Below, piece after piece: positions 41,001 to 50,104 of a stretch of 64,000 nucleotides of DNA (position 1 is the first letter of the stretch; each line of letters opens with the position of its first letter). Under the pieces are notes generated by a model, which was not told where the DNA came from, did not search any database, and worked only from the letters and a program-made list of their open reading frames with translations. The DNA comes from Bifidobacterium crudilactis (GTDB taxonomy: Bacteria > Actinomycetota > Actinomycetes > Actinomycetales > Bifidobacteriaceae): assembly GCF_000738005.1 (NCBI RefSeq), contig NZ_JHAL01000002.1, forward strand, positions 310,001-374,000. The letters run 5' to 3'. The translations under genes and the position numbers were made by a program.

Positions 41001-41185
41001 CCTACGTGTCCCAGGATGGCAGGCAGATGGTGGTCCTTGACCCGGCGTGGAGCCTGGCCAACCTGCCCTACACGGGTGGTATAGGTATTCTCATCCTGCT
41101 TATCGTCGGCGGCCTGATGCTTGTGTTCGCCGTCCGGCCTTATGTCCTGTCGAAGCGTGCCGAACGCGACGCGAACCTGGTCTAG
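38078..41185 (+). CDS. LPXTG-anchored surface protein with Cna-B-like domain (pilin/adhesin type)
   Basis: 1035 residues. Signal peptide to about 48 (PAEA cleavage), sorting signal LPYTG at 996-1000, hydrophobic helix and KRAERD tail, so it should be sortase-linked. Residues about 215-330 resemble DUF6273-type folds (TWLRSPRRN, then GLRPAFRLSL). The middle holds repeated beta modules; residues about 850-960 form a prealbumin-like/SpaA domain (LDVVKLDKDD, FKETKAPSGY) that often carries an isopeptide bond. ATG 38078 has AGGGTGG upstream. No sortase or second pilin is adjacent, so a monomeric adhesin is as likely as a pilus. Segment 38.5-39.05 kb has a visibly lower GC content. Confidence 0.85.
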   Translation: MRSFGSHRFEGSVSSGRMPGGIPAFIAFTLSMFLLLTGALGVASVEPAEADTVELGPDGYFSTLSEGATPVVTNRWDSTRRIVFGKQGAGTTGGWGTPSGGYKTLAKGEVKSVVADSVDGQSYSRSSTTSVANNEALLWADDVVTAVKFDTRVEDRNTFDNATQPYQASLALASDNRIEASPDVANKHYSVFEQGLLRAAKVEGVCTALPTDGCNDGTEPITDPVGALSDFTYRVFPLSVGDMKQYLNRTVENIGIAKDNARCANYVTYPYANKCANATNGTWLRSPRRNSNDYVYFVRYDGSVTSEPTYATVAGLRPAFRLSLDRLLLSAHSKNQSQELNAPNSGTPDSLRLTFVDADASLELSKVPFIEQDAEAGGEWVLKDLEGSSNLESQSGLGWKLVDPTDDSGEVVASGRTNYDAAAKSDGNMVVPCGTLTAGKAYTLSVWGQQDGSDTVGWSNRATKPVTGTVKANGSGECALNIKSSPSFGIELTGTTAGSLTAYRIGDYQDEVFDQTGALKSVRLDTSEGLGTVLKTAAETAGGDVDADNPIGWVAAKWLGYPTDPLSDDVTSAFSPYAGQLQLFAKELAKDTGALGAAAGSLPKLDGGPETLKVSGPGLYLIVDSSQGAGGSLPIVVGTKVFNDALGEDGSYVDFVDAGVKGKPRLGVASLKTSIADIAKRIVNDAGLDGFDVGAEVEYEIALRVPDLSGFTVFSGTYQFDVSDVAESGVTLPDAGDVRVFVGETDVTEQLPANSITVSGQTLLVTGLQSLFAGSRMTGVENLASVPAGSLIRIRYTAVLNASAVVSSPVEGESLKPNVNAVTLTRSRIGEVSNGWTDAGAGLESKAATANAYTFKLDVVKLDKDDPSKRLGGVEFEVSRAEQEGGSETLEFVGSDGVYRLAVDGEAGSATVVTKADGTLSLQGVEARGLSFKETKAPSGYFRVSDFTVDIRPVWNEDATQVTKVTYATSGTNLAYVSQDGRQMVVLDPAWSLANLPYTGGIGILILLIVGGLMLVFAVRPYVLSKRAERDANLV

Positions 41186-41211
41186 CCGTTCCGTCCAGGG
41201 GCTTAAACGGA

Positions 41212-41282
41212 GATAACTGCACTAAAAGGACAGCTTTTCCGGTGAAGTATCACCAATTTGCTGTCCTTTTAGTGCAGTTATC
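41212..41282. repeat. P1 palindromic element, copy 4
   Basis: 71 bp, perfect arms; loop pairs GGTGA with TCACC. Lies between the convergent surface-protein gene and tRNA-Arg. Confidence 0.93.
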
Positions 41283-41312
41283 TTCTGAACGGTCGGAAAT
41301 CCGCCAATCTCG

Positions 41313-41386
41313 TGACCCCGGACGGGCTCGAACCGTCGACCTTGAGATTAGAAGTCACATGCTCTATCCAGCTGAGCTACGGGGCC
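41313..41386 (-). tRNA. tRNA-Arg (anticodon TCT)
   Basis: Minus strand reads acceptor GGCCCCG ... CGGGGTC plus A, D-arm GCTC/GAGC, anticodon loop CTTCTAA, and a GTTCGAGCC T-arm. All arms pair; the anticodon stem has one T-T mismatch in the middle. CCA is not encoded. Confidence 0.92.
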
Positions 41387-41734
41387 AAACTCGAATCATT
41401 CTAGTCGCAGGCCACGAGAAACGCATTCCTGTGTCGTGGGACGTCGTTTTGCGCACGATTCGCCGCATTCATGAGGGGAGAGCTCTGCTGAGAACCATAA
41501 GGGGTCAGGGGCCAATCGCATTCGGGCTTGACGTCATATGTATGCGGCCCGTCGAAGACCGTCGAGCGGTATGAACACACATGCCATGTCCTCGACGGAA
41601 CTGATGGGGCCATCCTTTTAGCGGTCGTCAAAGCGGCAGCCCCAACAAGGCATATACGCTGTGAAGCGCACAGTGTCTGAAATTTCGTGGCGACTGGGTA
41701 CAGTGGGTGCTGTTCCCGACTTTGGAGGTGGCGC
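41387..41734. other. Intergenic region between tRNA-Arg and purE
   Basis: 348 bp with no gene, repeat or riboswitch that I can recognise. The purE ribosome site TTTGGAGGTGG lies at its end. A promoter for tRNA-Arg must lie at its left side on the minus strand. Confidence 0.5.
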
Positions 41735-42286
41735 GTGAGCGTTGAGCAGGAGTCCGCACGTCTTGCATCAGAGCAAGTTTCAGAGCATGTTTCAGAACAG
41801 GCATCAGAGGTTGCAGTAATCATGGGGTCAGCGAGCGACTGGGAGACCATGCGGCATGCATGCGAAATTCTCGACCGCTTCGAAGTGACATATGACAAGC
41901 AGGTCATCTCGGCTCACCGCACGCCGGAGCTGATGGCGGACTTCGCCCACGGAGCACGAGCCAAAGGCATCAAGGTCATCATCGCAGGCGCCGGGGGAGC
42001 GGCTCATCTTCCCGGCATGGTGGCAGCACAGACCACATTGCCGGTTATCGGTGTGCCTGTGCGCTCGCATGCCCTGAGTGGCTGGGACTCGTTGCTCTCC
42101 ATCGTGCAGATGCCGGGCGGCATCCCTGTGGCAACCACTGCAGTGGGTAATTCAGGAGCCACGAATGCGGGGCTGCTCGCCGTCAGCATTCTTTCGACGA
42201 CCAATGAACGGCTTTCGCAGGCACTGTCCGATTATCGTGAAGAGCTCAAGGAAAAGGTGGAGGAGTCCAATGCCAAGCTTGTCTGA
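41735..42286 (+). CDS. purE: N5-carboxyaminoimidazole ribonucleotide mutase PurE
   Basis: 183 residues. Moves the carboxyl group in step 6 of purine synthesis. [16 protein letters not shown] and [11 protein letters not shown] are the class I PurE signatures. The first 25 residues repeat SEQ/SEH motifs and lie outside the fold. GTG 41735 follows GGAGGTG. Overlaps purK by 17 bases, so the two are co-translated. Confidence 0.95.
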   Translation: MSVEQESARLASEQVSEHVSEQASEVAVIMGSASDWETMRHACEILDRFEVTYDKQVISAHRTPELMADFAHGARAKGIKVIIAGAGGAAHLPGMVAAQTTLPVIGVPVRSHALSGWDSLLSIVQMPGGIPVATTAVGNSGATNAGLLAVSILSTTNERLSQALSDYREELKEKVEESNAKLV

Positions 42287-43439
42287 GGAAACGGATGGAG
42301 CTGTGACCATGCTTGAACCCGGTTCGACCATCGGCATTGTCGGTGGAGGTCAGCTGGGCCGAATGATGGCGCTTTCCGCCAGATACCATGGTTTCAAGGT
42401 CGGAGTGCTCGACCCGACGCCGGACTGCCCCACCGCTCAGGTGGCCGATTTCCAGATTACCGCGGCATACGACAGTAAGGACGCCATCAGAGAGCTGGCC
42501 GAACGCAGCAACGTCATCACCTACGAATTCGAGAATGTGGATGCCGATGCGCTTGACGAGGTTCGCGACATCGTCGCGGTCCCGCAAGGTACCGACCTGC
42601 TTCGTGTCACTCAGGACCGAGTGAACGAGAAACGTTTCGTCAACGACCACGGTACGGCAACCGCACCATGGAAAGAAGTCAACGGATACGAGGAGCTGAC
42701 CGCCGCGCTCGAAACCATCGGGTACCCGGCGGTGCTGAAAACCAGGTCTGGTGGCTATGACGGTCATGGGCAGCGCGTGCTGCGCAGTGAGAGTGACCTT
42801 GCCGAAGTGCGCGCACAGAACTCACGTGAGGGCTTCTTCCCGCCTTCGATTCTCGAGGGTTTCGTGGACTTCGCATTTGAGGCGTCCATTCTCATCTCCG
42901 GCAACGGACATGACTTCGTGACCTTCCCCATCGTACGCAACGAACATCGCAACAACATCCTCCACCTGACGCTTGCACCTGCGACGGTCAGCCACGAGGT
43001 TGCCAGGGATGCCGAGGCTCTTGCCCTGCGATTGGCCCGTGGATTCGAACTCTCAGGCACGCTCGCCATCGAACTGTTCGTCACCAAGGACAACCAGGTT
43101 ATCGTCAACGAGCTCGCGCCTCGTCCCCACAATTCAGGTCATTACACCATCGAGGCCTGCTCCATAGACCAGTTCGATGCCCATGTGCGCGGCATCGCAG
43201 GGTGGCCGTTGCCCAAGCCGAAGCTGCTCAGTCCTGCCGTGATGGTGAATGTGCTCGGCCAACATGTGATGCCCACCAGAGCCCTCATCGGCGAGCACCC
43301 TGAATGGTGCCTGCACGATTACGGCAAGGCGGAAATCAAGCACAATCGTAAGATGGGGCATATCACCGTGCTGACCTCGGATATTGACGGGACGGTCAGG
43401 GATTTGGAGTCCACCGGTTGCTGGAGTGATTTGGCTTGA
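42270..43439 (+). CDS. purK: 5-(carboxyamino)imidazole ribonucleotide synthase PurK
   Basis: 389 residues, ATP-grasp enzyme that adds bicarbonate to AIR to give PurE's substrate. [11 protein letters not shown] near the N-terminus, the [17 protein letters not shown]-grasp lysine region and [14 protein letters not shown] are typical. ATG 42270 after GGTGGAGGAG; the longer frame upstream overlaps purE and is not used. Followed by the Fur-family gene. Confidence 0.95.
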   Translation: MPSLSEETDGAVTMLEPGSTIGIVGGGQLGRMMALSARYHGFKVGVLDPTPDCPTAQVADFQITAAYDSKDAIRELAERSNVITYEFENVDADALDEVRDIVAVPQGTDLLRVTQDRVNEKRFVNDHGTATAPWKEVNGYEELTAALETIGYPAVLKTRSGGYDGHGQRVLRSESDLAEVRAQNSREGFFPPSILEGFVDFAFEASILISGNGHDFVTFPIVRNEHRNNILHLTLAPATVSHEVARDAEALALRLARGFELSGTLAIELFVTKDNQVIVNELAPRPHNSGHYTIEACSIDQFDAHVRGIAGWPLPKPKLLSPAVMVNVLGQHVMPTRALIGEHPEWCLHDYGKAEIKHNRKMGHITVLTSDIDGTVRDLESTGCWSDLA

Positions 43440-43497
43440 GTTCGCAGCGTTGCGGTGATGATGAATCGTTCGGACTTGAAGTCAGGAAAGGCAGAAA

Positions 43498-43890
43498 ATG
43501 GTAGATCATGCGTTACGGCAGACCAAGCAGAAGGATGCCGTGCTCAAGACCCTCCACAGGTGCGACGATTTCATCTCCGCCCAGGATCTTCATCGTCAGC
43601 TCATCGACAGTGGTCTGTCGATAGGACTTGCCACCGTCTATCGGCAGCTCAACGCATTAGCGGACGCCGGACAGGCGGATACGATTCGGCTCAACGGCTC
43701 TCAGCTGTTCCGTATGTGTCAGGACAACCATCATCATCACCATCTGGTATGCGAACACTGTGGCCGAACCATCGAAATCGAGCCTCCTGATGAGCAATGG
43801 CTGCGAAAGACGGCTGCGGAGCATGGGTTCACGCTGCACTCGCATACCGTTGAGCTCTTCGGGCTGTGCCCGGAGTGCCAACAAGAGTAG
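43498..43890 (+). CDS. zur: Fur-family regulator, probably Zur
   Basis: 130 residues. Winged-helix head with LATVYRQLNALADAG, then the DNHHHHHLVCEHCG hinge and a C-terminal CPEC, giving structural zinc CXXC pairs. The His run is normal for actinobacterial Zur. Assigned Zur because the window holds cysteine-less ribosomal paralogues and ZnuA with Zur-like palindromes; a Fur role cannot be excluded. AGGAAAGG precedes the ATG. Downstream of purK, no shared operon needed. Confidence 0.75.
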   Translation: MVDHALRQTKQKDAVLKTLHRCDDFISAQDLHRQLIDSGLSIGLATVYRQLNALADAGQADTIRLNGSQLFRMCQDNHHHHHLVCEHCGRTIEIEPPDEQWLRKTAAEHGFTLHSHTVELFGLCPECQQE

Positions 43891-43918
43891 CGGGGGATGT
43901 TCCGAACGACGGTTTCGA

Positions 43919-44034
43919 CGTTTGTGTAGGGATTTTCCGTCAGCCTGACAAGATTGGCACAGGATGAGCGTTGGCGTAATGCCATTCAATCTGCTGATAT
44001 ACCCAGCGATTCGCCGATAATCCCTACACAAACG
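43919..44034. repeat. P2 palindromic element, copy 4
   Basis: 116 bp after zur. Perfect arms CGTTTGTGTAGGGATT / AATCCCTACACAAACG, except for the two bases next to the interior; interior pairs partly (TTGGC/GCCA). Confidence 0.87.
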
Positions 44035-44081
44035 GCGGCAGTCGTATGTGCAGCGCTATGGACGGCCGTATGTGAAGCAAC

Positions 44082-44120
44082 AATGAGCGGGACTCCCAGG
44101 AAAAGGAAGTCCCGCTCATT
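44082..44120. terminator. Hairpin at the convergent ends of zur and mprF
   Basis: AATGAGCGGGACT and AGTCCCGCTCATT pair perfectly around a 13-base loop. It could end transcription from both sides; only a short T-run is present. Confidence 0.65.
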
Positions 44121-44144
44121 CGATACGTGAGGGTCGGCTCCAAA

Positions 44145-46721
44145 TTATTCCGGTCTGAGGGATTTGAGCATATCCAGCGTCTGCGAGGCCTTCATATCAG
44201 GAAGATAGGCCTGCAGCACCGCCAGACCTATCGGCACCAGCTTTGCGGAATCGCTGTAGCAGATGTAAATCGGCTCCTCCTGAGGCTGGAACTTCTGTTT
44301 GAAGAAGAACAGCGAACGGAAACCATAGGCGGGCTCCACGATATCGGCCACCATCTGCAGGGCATGGGTGATGATGTTGGATGATTCCTCATCGCTCGTA
44401 TCGAGTCCGGCCAAGGGCGCTGCGGAAAGGCTCATGAATACCGTCTCGCCTTCATCGCGCAGTCGCTCGGCCATCCTGGCTATGAGGAACTCCATGATGC
44501 CGTTCGGACTGTCCGTGCTATGCCTCATGAAATCAAGGGTCCACCCGATGATGTGGCCCGATTGCCAGGTCGGCAGCCAGCTGGTCACTCCAAGCACATG
44601 GTCGTCGGCGTCGATGGCGTACAGCAGTCGCACGCGGGGGTCCTGCAGTTCCTGCAATCCTCCGAGCGTGAACTTCATTTCCGGCAGGGCCTTGGTATCC
44701 GCCCATTGTTCCGAGATGCTGACGATTTGGGATTGTATCGTCCTCGGAGTCTCTTCGAAGGTGCTTTGCACATCGGTGATGCCCGAGCGTTTCGCCTTGT
44801 TGATGGCCGTACGGATGTCCTGCCATTTTTTGCCGCGGGTCTCCCACTGTCTGGGGTCAACGACCATTTCGGTACCGACCTGAATGCTCGAATACCCTTG
44901 CGCGGCGAGAATCTCACGTGCCGGTCGGTGCAAACCGTAGAAGACCGGCGACCAGGAATGCTCCACGCAGAAACGGGCGAAATTCCCGAGGTCCGACTGG
45001 TACTCAGCAGGGTCTCCGAAAGGTCCGGTAGTCGTCAGCGCGATACCGTGGAGAACGCGGTAGGCGATGGCTGAGTTGCCGCTGTGCGAGAACCAGTAGC
45101 TGTTGCCTTCCCATGTGCACATGAAGGACATGGATTCACCGCCGAGTTCCACCAGTCGGCCCGCGTCGCGGCGGGATTCGACGTTGAGCACCGAGGATTC
45201 CTTCATCCACCCGGCCATGACGATGATGACGACAATCCAGAACAACGGGCCTACTCCCTGACGCAGCAGCATGGCCGGCACCGTGGTCGGTATGAAGGAT
45301 ACCTTCGCGCCGTCGGTGAAGGCTATGGGCAGGAAGCGCTGTGGCAGATCACGTATCAGCATCATCACATCGGCATGGGGCTTGAAGGAATCCGCATTGA
45401 AATATCCCAGCAGAACGTAGGCGACGCAAGCGGTGACGAAGGATGCCCCGATGGTGATGATGCCTGCCTGAATGCGGGTCTGTTTGGTCTTGATGGTGAA
45501 GAAGCGGCGATTGACGTACACCCCGATGGCAAACACCAAGGGTGGCAGGGAGGTCGTCAGGAATGTCAGTACCACGCCGTGACGGACGATGGAGCTAAGG
45601 GATTCGCCGGAAGCCAGGGGTGACACAAAGCAGTACAGGAAGGCGAAGAGAGCGACGGCGCTGTTCATGACGATGCAGGCCCAGGCTGCGATGCGGCGTC
45701 CCTTATACAGTCCCCAGGCGATGATGAGCAGCGCGGCGGTGGGCAGCAGAGAGCGGAGAATCGCGCCTGGAAGGGCGACATGCGCCAGACCGTAGGGGTT
45801 GAAGCAGGCCTGGTTACCCACGGTGTGCAGGCAGTCCAGAACCTGCGGGGTGTGTACCGTGCCGCCGGTGACGAACATCGCCAGGGTGCTCAGTGCGCCC
45901 GCTCGGTGATTCGATGTCAGTGCGACCACAGGGCCCAAGGCCAGTATCACGCAGATTGCCGCTATGATTCGGCGGCTTTCAAAGGATGTCGAATGCCACC
46001 AGTGAATCTTGGTGGAAGGCCCGTGCCACAGGCGTCCGGCGATATGGCCGACGATGGCTGCGACCAGGATGCAGTAGTCTCCGGGGTTGCCGCTGTACAG
46101 AACGGCTATGCAGATAGCGCTGTAGCCGAAGAGCTGGATGCGGCGACGCCAGAGATAGTCACTGAATTCGCTTGCCGCCATCAAGGAGCCGACCACGAGG
46201 ACGATAGGCGTCAGCGACATGCGAATGGTGGAAATCGTGTGCCACTGACCGGCGAGGGAATTGAGCAGCGTGCATACCAGCAATCCACCGGCCGTGCCGA
46301 CGAGTGCGGGAAGCAGACAGGCGATGATGGTTCGTCTGCTGCCCAGACGGCTTTCCGCTATGGCCAGAACCACGAAGGAGAGAACCGTGTGCAGCAGCAG
46401 CTTGAGCGGGCTGTACACCAGAATCAGGCTGGCGAGAAGCCTGACGAGCTGCACATCCAATTCGGGTTGCTGGACGCCGGGCCTGTGCACCGGAGTGTCG
46501 AGTATCTGCCCCAGACTCAGAGACGGCGCGCCATCGGGAACGCCGGGTGCCGCAATCATGCGATATACGAAATAGGCGACATTGATGACGACGATGACGA
46601 TGGCGAAAATCACGGCGAGCTTGTGGTTTTTCAGCCAGTCGCGCAGGTCCTTGCTCATTGCCTTCCAATGCCCGCCGCCGCTATTCCTGGCGGTTCGGGC
46701 TTCGTGATTCTTCTCGTTCAT
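44145..46721 (-). CDS. mprF: MprF-like aminoacyl-phosphatidylglycerol synthase/flippase
   Basis: 858 residues. N-terminal half is a polytopic membrane region with about 12 helices and a rhomboid-like start; C-terminal half (from about residue 520) is the DUF2156 GNAT-like transferase with GPFGDPAEY, FYGLHRP and the WQDIRTAINKAKR segment. Such proteins transfer Lys or Ala from tRNA to phosphatidylglycerol and flip it, lowering charge and peptide sensitivity. Amino acid donor cannot be read. AGAGGACTGGA before the ATG. An esterase gene lies just upstream on the same strand. Confidence 0.85.
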   Translation of the reverse strand: MNEKNHEARTARNSGGGHWKAMSKDLRDWLKNHKLAVIFAIVIVVINVAYFVYRMIAAPGVPDGAPSLSLGQILDTPVHRPGVQQPELDVQLVRLLASLILVYSPLKLLLHTVLSFVVLAIAESRLGSRRTIIACLLPALVGTAGGLLVCTLLNSLAGQWHTISTIRMSLTPIVLVVGSLMAASEFSDYLWRRRIQLFGYSAICIAVLYSGNPGDYCILVAAIVGHIAGRLWHGPSTKIHWWHSTSFESRRIIAAICVILALGPVVALTSNHRAGALSTLAMFVTGGTVHTPQVLDCLHTVGNQACFNPYGLAHVALPGAILRSLLPTAALLIIAWGLYKGRRIAAWACIVMNSAVALFAFLYCFVSPLASGESLSSIVRHGVVLTFLTTSLPPLVFAIGVYVNRRFFTIKTKQTRIQAGIITIGASFVTACVAYVLLGYFNADSFKPHADVMMLIRDLPQRFLPIAFTDGAKVSFIPTTVPAMLLRQGVGPLFWIVVIIVMAGWMKESSVLNVESRRDAGRLVELGGESMSFMCTWEGNSYWFSHSGNSAIAYRVLHGIALTTTGPFGDPAEYQSDLGNFARFCVEHSWSPVFYGLHRPAREILAAQGYSSIQVGTEMVVDPRQWETRGKKWQDIRTAINKAKRSGITDVQSTFEETPRTIQSQIVSISEQWADTKALPEMKFTLGGLQELQDPRVRLLYAIDADDHVLGVTSWLPTWQSGHIIGWTLDFMRHSTDSPNGIMEFLIARMAERLRDEGETVFMSLSAAPLAGLDTSDEESSNIITHALQMVADIVEPAYGFRSLFFFKQKFQPQEEPIYICYSDSAKLVPIGLAVLQAYLPDMKASQTLDMLKSLRPE

Positions 46722-46843
46722 TCCAGTCCTCTGATTATGTGAACTCTAAGGTTTCGTATTCGATTGCAGCGGTTTCTGACGTCGGGCACTCGATAGCCGC
46801 TCGCTGAAAGCACGGATTAGGCGGACTTCGGCACGGTCGCGGG

Positions 46844-48205
46844 TCAGGGAGTGACCACCGTGATGCCAGGGTAATCTTCGAGCTGCGTGGTCATGGTGCC
46901 CAGCCCCATCTGCGCACTGAGCCAGTCGATGGCTGCAGGAAGTGCGGTTTTCACGGTGTTCCAGTCATGTCCGGAATGTGCGGTGATGACCGTTTTTACG
47001 GTCATGCCGGCCTCTTCGGCCGCCCTGCCTATGGCATGCATGTTGCCGATGGAATGAGAGTCCTGGTCTCCTGCGGCGCTGAACATGGTTTGGGTCGAAG
47101 GGGCATGCTGCTTGATGGCGACGATGGGAATCTGCGCCTGATATGCCTCCTCGTCACCGTTGAAGTACCGGTTAATCATCTCCTCGCGGGAGCCTTCGGT
47201 AGGCGCGATTTCACCGTCCATGGGAATGATATGGCCGTAAAGCTCGGGATGCCTTGGACCCAGCTGTGTGGCACACGTGCCGCCCTGCGAGAATCCTCCG
47301 ATGCCCCATTGCTTAGCCGAACTGTCGACGGGCAGTTCCTTGTTGACCCAATTGGTCACGTCTTTGGTGATGTAGGTCTCGACGTTGCCGACGACGGGGG
47401 AGTCGACGCAGAGGCTGTTGTTGCGGGTCGAGCCGTTCTGGTCGGGAGAGACGACAATCGGAGCCAATCCGTTGTGTGCCTTGGCGTATGCGTCAAGTGT
47501 TTTGGCGATATTGCTGGCTGTGAAGAATCGGTCCGGGCTGCCCGGCTGTCCGCCGAGCATAATCAGCACGGGCAGCTTGGGCGGATGGGCGCTCAGAGCC
47601 GCGGGTGGCAGGTAGATATCAGCCGGTCTCGGGTTGAATCCAGACTGCTTGCCCTTGATGCTTATCGAACGCACCTCGCCCTTCTCAGGGTGCGACGGGG
47701 TCTTTCCCGCTGAAGCCAGAGAGTCCCATTCGGCGACGGTCATGGTCGCCTTATGCACGGTTTCGACGTTGAGGGTGGGGTAGACGGGAACGCCGAATAC
47801 GCTGCTGAACAGGATGAACTCCCCGTACACCATGTTGACGCGCAGCAGCGTGAATAGGATGAGGATGGGGATGGCCACGGCGGAGAGGACGCGACGGTAT
47901 CCGTGCGTCATGACGAGGGCCGCAATCAGGTAGCCCAGCGAGGCGATGCCCAGGCTGATGACCGTGATTACGCGATAGCCGAGGCTCACGCCGAAGACGA
48001 AGAAGACATCGGAGATTAGCCAGGTGATGAAATACCCTACGCCGCCGGCAACGATGCCGATGAGTATCTGCCATGGGATTTTCTTGCGATGCTTCGACCC
48101 GAGCTGCACCACCAGAGTCGCCAGCAGGACGGCTGCAGTAAGAAACAGCCAGAAGGTGGGCAGCCACCCTCGCAGCAGATGTATGTGAAGCAGCCAATCG
48201 ACCAT
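46844..48205 (-). CDS. Membrane-tethered esterase D-type alpha/beta hydrolase
   Basis: 453 residues. Four to five N-terminal membrane helices precede a putative-esterase domain. GGFSQGG gives the nucleophile Ser, AAGDQDS the acid and SGHDWNT the His of the triad. Mycolyltransferase/S-formylglutathione hydrolase fold. It lies 122 bases before mprF in the same direction; in corynebacteria an esterase next to an aminoacyl-lipid synthase acts on those lipids, so a lipid-deacylating role here is plausible. ATG 48205 is used in preference to a TTG 33 bases upstream. Confidence 0.75.
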   Translation of the reverse strand: MVDWLLHIHLLRGWLPTFWLFLTAAVLLATLVVQLGSKHRKKIPWQILIGIVAGGVGYFITWLISDVFFVFGVSLGYRVITVISLGIASLGYLIAALVMTHGYRRVLSAVAIPILILFTLLRVNMVYGEFILFSSVFGVPVYPTLNVETVHKATMTVAEWDSLASAGKTPSHPEKGEVRSISIKGKQSGFNPRPADIYLPPAALSAHPPKLPVLIMLGGQPGSPDRFFTASNIAKTLDAYAKAHNGLAPIVVSPDQNGSTRNNSLCVDSPVVGNVETYITKDVTNWVNKELPVDSSAKQWGIGGFSQGGTCATQLGPRHPELYGHIIPMDGEIAPTEGSREEMINRYFNGDEEAYQAQIPIVAIKQHAPSTQTMFSAAGDQDSHSIGNMHAIGRAAEEAGMTVKTVITAHSGHDWNTVKTALPAAIDWLSAQMGLGTMTTQLEDYPGITVVTP

Positions 48206-48546
48206 GTGTACCCCCAAAATGAACGTCCATAGGCCCAAGGTCGTTGAAGTGTTCTGTCAGCGCCCTCGGAAGTGGTCGTGTCCCTTGCCTTCGGACCTTC
48301 GCCACTTATGAATTCCGACTGTTAAGGGTACTACGAGGAACCCTATGGGCAATCAGCCTTGCGAATGACTTTCCTGATGAGGGTTCCGATGATTGCGTGC
48401 ATCCGTGATGATTGCGCAGTGTCTCCGTGACGCCGGAGCATTGCCTATGTCGGCGTCGGCGTGCGGCATCCTTCAATGGGAACAATCGGTTGGTGACGGA
48501 CCAAATAATGCCATAAACCTGGCGAAGATATGCCAGATACGCCATA
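48206..48546. other. Intergenic region upstream of the esterase gene
   Basis: 341 bp. Short in-frame stretches exist on both strands but have no ribosome site or recognisable product. No repeat of the P families is seen. Confidence 0.4.
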
Positions 48547-48582
48547 CGCCCCGATTCGGTGTCGAAACCGAGTCGGGGCGCA
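48547..48582 (-). terminator. Hairpin after rpmF
   Basis: CGCCCCGATTCGGT pairs with ACCGAGTCGGGGCG (one G-T wobble), 58 bases beyond the rpmF stop on the minus strand. No U-run is visible. Confidence 0.55.
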
Positions 48583-48640
48583 TGGTGTTGAGGAAGGTGC
48601 CATATGAGGTTTGCGTAGGGCGTGCAGTCCCCATATGGAT

Positions 48641-48808
48641 TCAGGGCTTGATGAGCCCTTTGCGTACGGCTGCCGCCAGATGCTGGGGCACGGTGACGTT
48701 CTCCCCTTCCGGCGTGCGAATGGTCGCGAGTTGAGAGGTCTGCGCCTTCCACTGGGCGCGGCGAGAGTGAGTGTTGGCTCGGGATTTCTTGTACTTGGGT
48801 AGTGCCAT
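48641..48808 (-). CDS. rpmF: 50S ribosomal protein L32
   Basis: 55 residues, ALPKYKKSRANTHSRRAQWK start typical of L32, with the conserved C-terminal half. It has no CXXC pairs, so it needs no zinc. Last gene of a six-gene ribosomal cluster; overlaps the L36 stop by one base (TGATG). Confidence 0.93.
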   Translation of the reverse strand: MALPKYKKSRANTHSRRAQWKAQTSQLATIRTPEGENVTVPQHLAAAVRKGLIKP

Positions 48809-48930
48809 CAGCCTTGCCGTGCTTTCAGATTGGGATGTTTCTTATTGATGACGTAGATGTGTCCGCGCCTGCGCACAATCACCGACCCGTCTTTGCGTGC
48901 GAGTGAACGCACCGAAGATTTGACTTTCAT
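48808..48930 (-). CDS. rpmJ2: 50S ribosomal protein L36, zinc-independent paralogue
   Basis: 40 residues, [20 protein letters not shown] then [20 protein letters not shown]. It keeps the L36 core but has no Cys, unlike zinc-binding L36. Too small for routine gene calling. Linked by 4-base overlap (ATGA) to L31 and by one base to L32. Confidence 0.93.
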   Translation of the reverse strand: MKVKSSVRSLARKDGSVIVRRRGHIYVINKKHPNLKARQG

Positions 48931-49211
48931 GCCTCGCTCCGATTCTTCTGAGGAACGTTCCTGCGATAACGCTCGTTGAACTTCTGCACCTGGCCGGCCG
49001 TGTCCAACACGATGTTGTTCCCGGTGTAGAAGGGGTGGCTTGCCGACGAGACCTCCACGTTCACCAGTGGATACTCCTTGCCGTCTGTCCAGCGCACCTT
49101 GGGAAGGGAATCCGCTCGTGCGGCCAGTGTTGAACGGGTGAGCATCATGGTGTTCGCTGATTGGTCGCGGAACACAACGTAATCATAAGTTGGATGGATG
49201 TGTTGTTTCAT
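48927..49211 (-). CDS. rpmE2: 50S ribosomal protein L31 type B
   Basis: 94 residues. Type B L31 with [17 protein letters not shown] and [10 protein letters not shown] motifs, lacking the zinc CXXC found in type A. Used when zinc is scarce. Overlaps L36 at ATGA. Confidence 0.96.
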   Translation of the reverse strand: MKQHIHPTYDYVVFRDQSANTMMLTRSTLAARADSLPKVRWTDGKEYPLVNVEVSSASHPFYTGNNIVLDTAGQVQKFNERYRRNVPQKNRSEA

Positions 49212-49258
49212 ATTTCCAGATTTCTGTGTACTTGTTGGTCAAAGACGCGCGGTGTGCT

Positions 49259-49564
49259 CTACCAGCTGGATTTGGTGACTCCGGGCAGTTCGCCGCGGTG
49301 GGCCATCTCTCGCATGTTGATGCGTGAGAGGCCGAATTTGCGCAGATATCCGCGTGGACGGCCATCGACGGAATCTCGGTTTCGCAGACGGGTGGGGCTG
49401 GCGTCTCGGGGAAGCGCATGGAGCTTGGCCATGGCTTCGTCGCGTTCCTGCTGGCTCAGATGCGGATTCACGCTGTCCTGCTTGTATTGGAGCCTGCGCG
49501 CGGCGAAGCGCTCGACGATTCCTTCTCTGCGCAGCTGCTTGTTTATCTTGCTGGTTTTCGCCAT
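49259..49564 (-). CDS. rpsN: 30S ribosomal protein S14, zinc-independent
   Basis: 101 residues, long form of S14 without the four zinc cysteines: [15 protein letters not shown] and [18 protein letters not shown] are typical. 16 bases after L33. Confidence 0.95.
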   Translation of the reverse strand: MAKTSKINKQLRREGIVERFAARRLQYKQDSVNPHLSQQERDEAMAKLHALPRDASPTRLRNRDSVDGRPRGYLRKFGLSRINMREMAHRGELPGVTKSSW

Positions 49565-49580
49565 GATGTGTCGCTCTTTC

Positions 49581-49751
49581 TCAACGGGTTTCGCGGAAAA
49601 TCACACGGCGGCGCAGGATGGGGTCGTACTTCATGAGTTCGACCCTGTCCGGCGTGTTTCGCCTGTTTTTTCGCGTGGTGTAGGTGAAGCCGGTGCCCTC
49701 GGTTGATTTCAAGGTAATCACCGGACGAATGTCGTTTGATTTTGATGCCAT
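49581..49751 (-). CDS. rpmG: 50S ribosomal protein L33, zinc-independent
   Basis: 56 residues: [20 protein letters not shown] and [16 protein letters not shown]. The zinc CXXC pairs are replaced, so it works without zinc. AAGGAAG precedes ATG 49751. Not in standard gene lists at this size, but fully conserved. Confidence 0.94.
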   Translation of the reverse strand: MASKSNDIRPVITLKSTEGTGFTYTTRKNRRNTPDRVELMKYDPILRRRVIFRETR

Positions 49752-49847
49752 GTGTCTTCCTTATGGTGTTGAACCGAACCGAACCGAACGTTCCTGGCCC
49801 GAGCTCGCAGCTGTGAGGCGAAGATGTTGGACTATCGGGCGTGTGGG

Positions 49848-50087
49848 TCAGATGTTGAGCTCTCCGCGAGCCCGTAGTTCCGCCACCACGGACTCGATGC
49901 CGCGCCGGTCAATCGTTTTGATGCCTTTGGCTGACACCTGAAGGGTGATGCGCCGTCCAAGGGAGGGCACCCAGTACCGCTTGTTCTGAAGGTTTGCTTC
50001 GAACTTTCTGCGGGTGGTGCGGTGGGAGTGGGATACGGAGTTGCCGTAGCTGGCGTGGGTTCCTAGAACTTGACATGATTTGCTCAT
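49848..50087 (-). CDS. rpmB: 50S ribosomal protein L28, zinc-independent type
   Basis: 79 residues. [20 protein letters not shown] and [20 protein letters not shown] match L28. One Cys only, so no zinc site. First gene of the cluster. Its ATG lies 8 bases after a TATAAT box, so the mRNA appears leaderless. Confidence 0.94.
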   Translation of the reverse strand: MSKSCQVLGTHASYGNSVSHSHRTTRRKFEANLQNKRYWVPSLGRRITLQVSAKGIKTIDRRGIESVVAELRARGELNI

Positions 50088-50104
50088 GAATGCGATTATA
50101 GTAA

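Noticed and set aside
43700..43760. His-tag-like run of five His suggesting artificial sequence
   Set aside because: The His run next to CEHCG is a natural metal-binding hinge of Fur/Zur proteins.
48306..48752. Minus-strand open frame overlapping rpmF
   Set aside because: It lies in a different frame from conserved L32 and has no recognisable product.
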